Source: an uncultured Clostridia bacterium (GTDB lineage: Bacteria > Bacillota > Clostridia > TANB77 > CAG-508). Taken from it: DNA of 14,669 nt. Location of the stretch: NCBI GenBank assembly GCA_947629965.1, contig CANRFS010000021.1, forward strand, positions 1 through 14,669. Direction: 5' to 3'. The notes under the pieces were generated by a model, which was not told the origin of the DNA, did not search any database, and saw only the letters and a list, made by a program, of their open reading frames with translations. Within the stretch, counting starts at the first letter, position 1; every line of letters begins with the position of its first letter. The translations under genes were made by a program, and so were the position numbers. This document shows, piece after piece, positions 6,205 through 10,988 of this stretch.

Positions 6205-6351
6205 TTAATCTTTTTTCTTTTTTGTCATGTTTGCCATATTTTCTGCTTGCTCTTTTTGCTTTTCTATTGGTAACCAATGATAATTAGAACAAACAAATTC
6301 TCCGTATTTTGTTGTGTCTTCTTTTTTAGGAAATTTTTTATCTTTTTGCAA
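6205..6351 (-). CDS. Small hypothetical protein (48 aa), TTG start
   Basis: A short gene between lexA and spoIVA. The start is taken as TTG at 6351-6349 because a good SD (AGAGGTGA) lies about 6 nt upstream and no ATG is available before residue 39. The product is hydrophilic with basic ends. It begins MQKDKKFPKKEDTTKYGEF and has a central VCSNYHWLPIE stretch (20-30) with single Cys, His and Trp residues. It ends in a Lys-rich tail. There is no signal peptide or membrane segment. I do not recognise the family. A clean TATAAT (6393-6398), overlapped by a 7-bp palindrome (6398-6413), lies upstream, but no -35 is evident. Given its neighbour, a sporulation link is possible but unproven. Confidence 0.6.
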   Translation of the reverse strand: MQKDKKFPKKEDTTKYGEFVCSNYHWLPIEKQKEQAENMANMTKKKKD

Positions 6352-6426
6352 ATAAATCACCTCTATTTGTATTATTGACCTATTAAAAATTAATTATACA
6401 AATTGTAATTTGTTTAATTTATTACT

Positions 6427-6541
6427 GTAAAATAGTTTAATATAATTTTTTCAAGACGTCCTTCTTCACCAAAATTATTATTTCATAATAATTTTGGATT
6501 CGAAGCTCCTATTTCAAAAATTATATTTAAACTATTTTACG
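6427..6541. repeat. Nested inverted-repeat element (MITE-like or structured RNA)
   Basis: Outer arms 6427-6450 and 6516-6540 are complementary over about 24 bp with one bulged base. Inside them, 6469-6481 and 6485-6497 form a second, perfect 13-bp stem with a 3-nt loop. Two 18-nt unpaired segments separate the tiers (6451-6468 and 6498-6515). The whole fits almost all of the interval between the lexA terminator and the region in front of the 48-aa gene. I see no coding potential and no clear target-site duplication. It could be a miniature transposable element or a folded leader or small RNA. Confidence 0.7.
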
Positions 6542-6595
6542 AATTAAATTAACTTAAAAATATTTAAACAAACAACAATTTACCTTATAATTAAA

Positions 6596-6628
6596 AAAAA
6601 TTGCATCTACTGATAAGATACAATTTTT
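6596..6628 (-). terminator. Rho-independent terminator of lexA
   Basis: AAAAATTGTATCT and AGATGCAATTTTT on the minus strand pair with one mismatch around a 7-nt loop and run into a T8 tract, about 22 bp past the lexA stop codon. Confidence 0.75.
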
Positions 6629-6649
6629 TCTATATTTTATTTCTCTGTT

Positions 6650-7303
6650 TTATAGTTTTCTGAATACTCCGCCAACTACTCCAAGTATTTTACAATCTGG
6701 TACTATTATTGGATCCATAGAGCTATTTTCTGGTTGTAACCTTATATGGTCTTTTTCTTTATAAAATGTTTTTACTGTTGCTTCGTCTTCTATTAGTGCT
6801 ACTACTATTTGTCCATTTCTTGCATCGTTTTGTCTTTTTACTAATATGTAGTCTCCATCTAAAATTCCTGCTTCTATCATGCTTTCTCCGCGTACTGTAA
6901 GCATAAAGCTTTCACTATTTCCTACAAAATCTATTGGAATAGGAAATGTATCTGTAACGTTTTCTACTGCAAGTATTGGTGCTCCTGCTGTAATTTTTCC
7001 TATTACGGGTACATCTACTAATTCTTTTCCATTATATAATGGTTTAGGACTAGATGCTTCGTTATCTGAAAGTCCACCTTTTAATAATTTTAGTGTTCTT
7101 CCTTTTTGATCTTCTTTTTTAATATACCCTTTTTTTGCGAGTTTTTCTAAATATCCATGTACTGTAGCAGTTGAGCTTAGGTCTACTGCTTTACCAATTT
7201 CCCTTACTGATGGTGGATATCCTTTTTCCTTTATTTGTTTTTCTATAAATTTAAGTATTGCTCTTTCTCTTTTATTTAAATCAATCATTTCTTCTTTTTT
7301 CAA
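6650..7303 (-). CDS. lexA: LexA repressor (SOS regulator, self-cleaving)
   Basis: LexA represses DNA-damage genes and cleaves itself when stimulated by RecA filaments. The start is placed at TTG 7303-7301, giving LKKEEMIDLNKRERAIL... (217 aa). It has an SD (GGGAGTGA) 6 nt upstream and agrees with the promoter position. A longer frame beginning at 7363 would include the promoter. The N-terminal winged helix (about 7-72) contains GYPPSVREIGKAVDLSSTATVHGYL. In the 217-aa numbering the cleavage site is Ala106-Gly107 (in ITAGAP). The catalytic Ser141 is in RGESMIEAG and Lys178 is in DEATVKTFY, so the protease domain is complete. Monocistronic between its own promoter and terminator. Probably autoregulated through the box at 7361-7374. 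Confidence 0.95.
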   Translation of the reverse strand: MKKEEMIDLNKRERAILKFIEKQIKEKGYPPSVREIGKAVDLSSTATVHGYLEKLAKKGYIKKEDQKGRTLKLLKGGLSDNEASSPKPLYNGKELVDVPVIGKITAGAPILAVENVTDTFPIPIDFVGNSESFMLTVRGESMIEAGILDGDYILVKRQNDARNGQIVVALIEDEATVKTFYKEKDHIRLQPENSSMDPIIVPDCKILGVVGGVFRKL

Positions 7304-7334
7304 TATAATCACTCCCGAAAATATATTTGCTAAT

Positions 7335-7363
7335 ATATTATCATATAAGAAAGTAAAAGTCAA
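7335..7363 (-). promoter_or_regulatory. lexA promoter
   Basis: On the minus strand: TTGACT (7358-7363), a 17-nt spacer and TAATAT (7335-7340). The transcript would start about 25 nt before the TTG start codon. Confidence 0.6.
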
Positions 7364-7374
7364 ACAAAAGTTTT
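7361..7374. promoter_or_regulatory. Candidate LexA (SOS) box over the lexA -35
   Basis: CAAACAAAAGTTTT matches 11 of 14 positions of the Gram-positive SOS box CGAACRNRYGTTYG and keeps the AAC-N4-GTT core. It lies inside a longer near-perfect palindrome (7362-7378) and overlaps the lexA -35, as expected for autorepression. The palindrome could instead be a weak terminator for obg. Confidence 0.45.
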
Positions 7375-7387
7375 GTTTTTTTATTTT

Positions 7388-8664
7388 TTAATCAAACCAT
7401 TCCATTTCCCAATCTAGAAATTTTACTGTATCTCCTTCTTTTATCCCCATTTTCTTTAATCTTTCTTCTACTCCTAAAAATCTTATACTTTTTTGGAAGT
7501 AATATAATGATTCATTATCTTCTAGATTTGCTCTTGCCATTATTTTTTCTATTGCAGGGCCATCTACTACATATATGCCATTTTCTTCTCTTACATTAAA
7601 TTCTTCATCATCTTCTTTTAATGTATATATAACTTTTTCTTCTGATTCTTCTAGTTCTTCTTTTGGAAGATTTTTTAAGATTTTAGATACATAAGAAAAT
7701 AATTCTTTTAAGCCAGCTCCTGTAACAGCCGATATTTTAAATATCTCTATATTTTTTTCTTTTGCTAGCTTTTCTAAATCATTGTATAAGTTCTCATCTT
7801 GCATACTATCTATTTTGTTTGCTACTATTATTTGTTTTCTTTTACTTAGTTTTTCACTATATTTTTTAAGCTCTTTATTTATAATTTTAAAATCTTCTAC
7901 TGGACTTCTTCCTTCTGAGCCTGATACATCTATAACATGAAGCAAAAGTCTTGTTCTTTCTATATGTCTTAAAAATCTTAATCCGAGTCCTGCACCTTCG
8001 CTTGCTCCTTCAATTATACCTGGTATATCTGCTATTACGAAGCTATCTCCATATTCTGTTTTTACTACTCCTAAATTTGGCTCTAATGTTGTAAAATGAT
8101 AATCTGCAATTTTAGGTCTTGCAGATGTAACTACTGAAAGTATAGTAGATTTACCAACACTTGGAAATCCTATTAACCCTACATCTGCTAAGAGTTTTAA
8201 TTCTAGTATAATTTCTTTTTCTATACCTTTTTCACCATCTTGTGAGAACCTTGGTGCTTGCCTTGTTGAGGTTGCAAAATGTGAGTTTCCTTTTCCTCCT
8301 CTTCCTCCTGGAAGAATTAGCTCTACTTGTCCTTCTTTTGATAAATCTGCTATTAGTTTTCCAGTATCTGCGTCTCTTACAACTGTACCTTTTGGGACTT
8401 TTATATATAAATCTTCACCAGATTTTCCGGTAGCATCTATTTCCACTACCGTTTTGTCCGTTTTCGGCTTTATATTTTTTATTATATCTGAAATTAATTA
8501 ATGTATTAGAATCTGGATCTACAATAAAATATATGTCTCCACCTTTTCCGGCCGTCTCCTCCGTCTGGTCCACCTGATGCAACATATTTTTCTCTACGAA
8601 AGCTAACTGCTCCGTTTCCGCCATTTCCAGATTTAATTATAATTTTTGTATAATCTATAAACAT
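7388..8664 (-). CDS. obg: GTPase Obg/CgtA, interrupted by two +1 shifts at CGGA
   Basis: Obg is an essential ribosome-associated GTPase acting in 50S assembly and stress and sporulation control. The ATG at 8664 (GGAG SD overlapping the trpS stop) starts MFIDYTKIIIKSGNGGNGAV and runs through the Gly-rich Obg fold to GGPDGGDG. It then meets CGG at 8548-8550. Skipping the C restores GKGGDIYFIVD. That frame continues to NGSGNRCY and meets CGG at 8427-8429. Skipping the C gives GKSGEDLYIKVPKGTVV, and the rest is open. The G domain shows GFPSVGKST (G1), DIPGIIEGA (G3) and ANKID (G4), followed by a C-terminal OCT domain ending WEMEWFD. The repaired length is 424 aa, normal for the family. Because Obg is essential, an inactive gene is improbable. 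It is co-transcribed with trpS, 9 bp apart. Confidence 0.92.
8426..8429 (-). other. Putative +1 frameshift site CGGA (obg site 2)
   Basis: The incoming frame reads TAC CGG AAA ATC TGG TGA. Dropping the C gives TAC GGA AAA TCT GGT GAA GAT (Y-G-K-S-G-E-D), the conserved Obg GKxGED motif. Confidence 0.75.
8547..8550 (-). other. Putative +1 frameshift site CGGA (obg site 1)
   Basis: The incoming frame reads GAC GGC CGG AAA AGG and stops after further out-of-frame codons. Dropping the C gives GGC GGA AAA GGT GGA GAC (G-G-K-G-G-D), which matches the universal Obg GGDGGKGG motif exactly. A GGAGGAG run lies just upstream, although the other sites lack one. Confidence 0.75.
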
Positions 8665-8673
8665 TCTATTCTC

Positions 8674-9663
8674 CTATAAAATTCCTATTTTTTGTTTTAC
8701 ATCTTCTAATGTTTTCGATGCCATTTTCCTTGCATTTTCTGCACCTTTTGTATATATTTCTTCTAGATATTCTTTGTTATTTAATATTTCTTTATACTTT
8801 TCTTGAATTGGTTTTAATTTATCTATAACAGAATTTGCAACTGCCATTTTAAAGTCTCCATATCCTTTGCCATCAAATTCGCTTTCAATTTCATCCATTT
8901 TTTTGCCAGTAATTGCTGAATATATTTGCATTAAATTGCTTACACCTGGCTTGTTTTCTGGATCAAATTTTACTTTATTTTCAGAATCTGTTACTGCCTT
9001 TTTAAATTTTTTAAGTATTACTTCTGGCTCATCTTCTAAAAAAATTACATCATTTAAATTTGTAGCACTTTTACTCATTTTACTTTCAGGGTCTTGAAGT
9101 CCCATGATTCTTGCACTTTCTTTTCTAACATAAGCATCTGGTATAACAAAAGTTTTACCATACAATTTATTGAATCTTTCTGCAATATCTCTTGTTATTT
9201 CTAGATGTTGTCTTTGATCTTCTCCAACAGGAACTAAATCTGCTTGGTATAGCAAAATATCTGCTGCCATTAATGCTGGATATGTAAATAATCCTGCATT
9301 TATATTATCTGCATGTTTTGCAGATTTATCCTTAAATTGAGTCATTCTTGATAATTCTCCCATATATGTATAACAGTCTAATATCCATCCAAGTTCTGCA
9401 TGTTCTTTTACTTGTGACTGTATAAATATTGTATTTTTATTTGGATCAAGTCCTGCCGCAATATATATTGCTAATATTTTTAGCGTGTTATTTTTTAATT
9501 CTTCTGGGTCGTTTCTAACTGTAAGAGAATGTAAATTTGCTATCATGTAATAACAATTATATTCTTCTTGCATTTTTACCCAATTGTCTAATGCTCCCAA
9601 ATAATTTCCAAGTGTTAATTTTCCTGTTGCTTGTATTCCACTTAGTATTATTTTTTTACTCAT
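8674..9663 (-). CDS. trpS: Tryptophanyl-tRNA synthetase
   Basis: TrpRS is a class I synthetase that charges tRNA-Trp in the cytoplasm. The start is set at ATG 9663 (MSKKIILSGIQATGKLTLG), with AAAGGAG 8-9 nt upstream, rather than at an in-frame ATG 13 codons earlier. This gives 329 aa, the normal length. In this numbering the HIGH-type signature is TLGNYLGAL (17-25) in the Rossmann core and the KMSKS loop is exact (195-199). Also visible are YTYMGELSRMTQFKDK, the AGLFTYPALMAADILLYQ segment and VGEDQRQHLEITRD, all typical of TrpRS. I found no T-box leader. The gene is first in a trpS-obg pair and is intact with no in-frame CGG. Confidence 0.97.
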   Translation of the reverse strand: MSKKIILSGIQATGKLTLGNYLGALDNWVKMQEEYNCYYMIANLHSLTVRNDPEELKNNTLKILAIYIAAGLDPNKNTIFIQSQVKEHAELGWILDCYTYMGELSRMTQFKDKSAKHADNINAGLFTYPALMAADILLYQADLVPVGEDQRQHLEITRDIAERFNKLYGKTFVIPDAYVRKESARIMGLQDPESKMSKSATNLNDVIFLEDEPEVILKKFKKAVTDSENKVKFDPENKPGVSNLMQIYSAITGKKMDEIESEFDGKGYGDFKMAVANSVIDKLKPIQEKYKEILNNKEYLEEIYTKGAENARKMASKTLEDVKQKIGIL

Positions 9664-9716
9664 AGTCCTTTCTCCTTTCAAATTTGTCTCTTTACTTTTC
9701 ATTTTAATTTCTAATT

Positions 9717-9745
9717 ATTATATATTATTTTAATTCTAATTACAA
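9717..9745 (-). promoter_or_regulatory. Possible trpS promoter
   Basis: On the minus strand: TTGTAA (9740-9745), a 17-nt spacer and TATAAT (9717-9722), about 55 bp before the trpS start. The very AT-rich setting makes chance matches common. It is divergent from the toxin RNA promoter. Confidence 0.4.
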
Positions 9746-9778
9746 TATAAATATTTTTGTTGAATTGATTGTAAAATA

Positions 9779-9808
9779 TTTACATTTTGTCTTTTAGTGT
9801 GGTATAAT
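9779..9808 (+). promoter_or_regulatory. Promoter of the plus-strand toxin RNA (RNA I)
   Basis: TTTACA (9779-9784), an 18-nt spacer and TATAAT (9803-9808) with an extended -10 TG. This is the only plus-strand gene in the window, and its predicted transcript of about 150 nt ends at the terminator at 9931-9962. Confidence 0.65.
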
Positions 9809-9842
9809 TATTTTGCCTTTCTCCTAAAGGTAGAAAGGAGGC

Positions 9843-9865
9843 TACATATGATATGCGAAACCTAT
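9843..9865. repeat. Direct repeat copy A, over the toxin start
   Basis: TACATAT-N4-TGCGAAACCTAT, repeated at 9972-9994 with a different 4-nt centre. This copy covers the bases after the SD, both ATGs and the first toxin codons. It is therefore the part of RNA I that the convergent RNA can pair with. Confidence 0.8.
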
Positions 9866-9921
9866 TGAAATTACTAGCACTTGTCATTGTTTATCTAGTT
9901 ATAAATGATAATAAAAACTAG
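9853..9921 (+). CDS. 22-aa hydrophobic peptide, probable type I toxin
   Basis: A tiny frame starting MRNLLKLLALVIVYLV and ending INDNKN: a basic start, one hydrophobic helix of about 14 residues and a polar tail. This is the layout of Fst/Ldr-type membrane toxins. The SD AAGGAGG (9835-9841) is strong and lies 11 nt from the chosen ATG. An earlier ATG (9848) is better spaced but opens only six codons. Upstream, CCTTTC (9816-9821) can pair with GAAAGG (9833-9838) and hide the SD, as in known type I toxin mRNAs. Promoter, terminator, direct repeats and a convergent RNA surround it. It shares no recognisable sequence with Fst itself, so the call rests on architecture and peptide type. Confidence 0.7.
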   Translation: MRNLLKLLALVIVYLVINDNKN

Positions 9922-9930
9922 TAATAAGCA

Positions 9931-9962
9931 AAAATACTAGGAACGGCAATTCCTAGTATTTT
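9931..9962. terminator. Bidirectional terminator shared by toxin and antitoxin RNAs
   Basis: AAAATACTAGGAA and TTCCTAGTATTTT form a perfect stem of 13 bp around CGGCAA, followed by a T-tract on the plus strand and preceded by an A-run that serves the minus strand. It is a strong terminator for both convergent RNAs. Confidence 0.88.
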
Positions 9963-9971
9963 TTTATTGCA

Positions 9972-9994
9972 TACATATTTTTTGCGAAACCTAT
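9972..9994. repeat. Direct repeat copy B, at the 5' end of the antisense RNA
   Basis: Second copy of TACATAT-N4-TGCGAAACCTAT, identical to 9843-9865 outside the 4-nt centre (TTTT here, GATA there). It lies on the other side of the terminator, inside the predicted RNA II. Confidence 0.8.
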
Positions 9995-10011
9995 GCAATA
10001 TTGCTAATAAT

Positions 10012-10040
10012 ATTATATAACTCTTATTTATAATTGTCAA
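10012..10040 (-). promoter_or_regulatory. Perfect consensus promoter of the antisense RNA
   Basis: TTGACA (10035-10040), 17 nt, TATAAT (10012-10017) on the minus strand: a perfect sigma-A promoter, 15 bp beyond the rpmA stop with no gene downstream in range. Very strong promoters are expected for antitoxin RNAs that must be in excess. Confidence 0.8.
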
Positions 10041-10054
10041 TATTTTCTAATAAT

Positions 10055-10318
10055 CTATTTATTTTCTACTGGATAAACACTTACTTGTTTTTTGTCTCTT
10101 CCTTTTCTTTCGAACTTAACTGTTCCATCTACTACTGTATATAAAGTGTCATCACTACCTTTGTTTACATTAACACCTGGATGTATTTTTGTTCCTCTTT
10201 GTCTTACTAATATATTTCCTGCTAGAACAAACTGTCCATCTGCTCTTTTTACACCTAAACGTTTAGACTCACTATCTCTTCCGTTCTTAACACTACCTTG
10301 ACCTTTTTTATGTGCCAT
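10055..10318 (-). CDS. rpmA: 50S ribosomal protein L27
   Basis: The 87-aa L27 contacts the peptidyl-transferase centre through its N-terminal tail. The sequence MAHKKGQGSVKNGRDSESKRLGVK and the GNILVRQRGTKIHPG block (35-49) are diagnostic. It starts directly with MAHKKG and lacks the Prp-cleaved pro-sequence (ending LDLQFFA or similar) found in many Bacillota. In line with this, only 57 bp separate it from rplU and no prp gene is present between them. The downstream region holds the antisense RNA promoter. Confidence 0.97.
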   Translation of the reverse strand: MAHKKGQGSVKNGRDSESKRLGVKRADGQFVLAGNILVRQRGTKIHPGVNVNKGSDDTLYTVVDGTVKFERKGRDKKQVSVYPVENK

Positions 10319-10375
10319 TTATAATTCACTCCCCTCTAAGCTTTAAATTATCTATCGCTATTTTCTTAATATCTA

Positions 10376-10840
10376 TTATGCGTTAGCTTTTTCTTCTTTT
10401 TTTGTTGTTTCTTTTTTTGCTGTAGTTGCTTTAGTTGTAGTTTTTTTAGCTGTGCTTGCTACTTTTTTTGTAGCTTCCTTTTTTTCTACTGGTTTTGCTT
10501 CTTCTTTTTCAGCTGCAACCTTAGTTGCTGAAGTTTTTATTGATGTTATTTCAACCTTTGTATATGGTTGTCTGTGTCCTTGTTTCTTTCTTTCATTCTT
10601 TTTAGCTTTCATTTTGAAAACGATAATTTTTTTACCTTTTCCATGTGCTACTACTTTTCCTTCTACTTTAACACCTTTTACATAAGGGTTACCAACTTGT
10701 ACTTTTCCATCATCAGATACTAATATTACTTTATCAAAAGTAACTTTTTTTCCTTCTTCTGCATCTAATTTTTCGAAAAATACTACATCCTTTTCTTCTA
10801 CTTTGTATTGCTTTCCACAAGCTTCAATTAATGCGTACAT
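10376..10840 (-). CDS. rplU: 50S ribosomal protein L21 with a basic C-terminal extension
   Basis: Residues 1-103 are a standard L21 (MYALIEACGKQYKVEEKDVV, VEGKVVAHGKGKKIIVFKMKAKKNERKKQGHRQPYTKVEI in two blocks), which binds 23S rRNA. The family norm is about 103 aa, but this protein is 154 aa. The extra 51 residues are a Lys/Ala/Thr/Glu repeat-like tail (for example ATKKVASTAKKTTTKATTAK). The composition matches the left-edge protein, so such tails appear to be a habit of this lineage. GGAGGAA precedes the ATG by about 9 nt. The gene heads an rplU-rpmA pair with its own promoter and leader. Confidence 0.96.
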   Translation of the reverse strand: MYALIEACGKQYKVEEKDVVFFEKLDAEEGKKVTFDKVILVSDDGKVQVGNPYVKGVKVEGKVVAHGKGKKIIVFKMKAKKNERKKQGHRQPYTKVEITSIKTSATKVAAEKEEAKPVEKKEATKKVASTAKKTTTKATTAKKETTKKEEKANA

Positions 10841-10936
10841 TCTTTTTGTTCCTCCATTTTTCTAATACTCGCTAAGATTAAATTTAGGTAGCTACTTTTT
10901 TTATAGCATTTGATACCTAACTTATGCGGCTTACAG
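10841..10936 (-). promoter_or_regulatory. Probable L21 leader (ribosomal-protein autoregulatory RNA)
   Basis: The roughly 95-nt leader of rplU has a central hairpin (TTAGGTA 10884-10890 with TACCTAA 10914-10920, and an inner GCTA/TAGC stem), preceded by a GC-richer segment (GCCGCATAAG on the transcript). Low-GC Gram-positive rplU operons commonly carry an L21 leader at this position. The family call is by position and general shape, not by a covariance-model match. Confidence 0.5.
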
Positions 10937-10942
10937 ATGAAT

Positions 10943-10971
10943 ATTTTACCATAGTTTATAACGTTTGTCAA
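10943..10971 (-). promoter_or_regulatory. rplU-rpmA promoter
   Basis: TTGACA (10966-10971), a 17-nt spacer and TAAAAT (10943-10948) on the minus strand, directly behind the smc stop codon. No terminator separates smc from it. Confidence 0.75.
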
Positions 10972-10988
10972 ACACTTTTTTAAGAAAT

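Larger units (their letters stand above)
9930..10005 (-). ncRNA. Probable antisense antitoxin RNA (RNA II), convergent to the toxin mRNA
   Basis: A transcript from the consensus promoter at 10012-10040 would begin near 10005, cross repeat copy B (9972-9994) and end at the shared terminator, about 75 nt long. It has no coding potential. Through the repeats it is complementary in trans to the toxin start region (TACATAT and the TGCGAAACCTAT block) and through the shared terminator hairpin. This is the arrangement of RNA II in the par locus of plasmid pAD1, where pairing at direct repeats blocks Fst translation. Confidence 0.65.

Noticed and set aside
6498..6515. tRNA T-arm-like CTTCGAATCC in the nested palindrome
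   Set aside because: No acceptor, D or anticodon arms around it; only a short palindromic TTCGAA.
7304..7363. Longer lexA frame from 7363
   Set aside because: It would overlap the lexA promoter and add residues absent from LexA proteins; the TTG at 7303 has a clear SD.
4638..8664. spoIVA and obg as ordinary pseudogenes
   Set aside because: Apart from two single-base insertions each, both are full length and conserved, and obg is normally essential. Four independent decay events would not all create an in-frame CGG followed by A.
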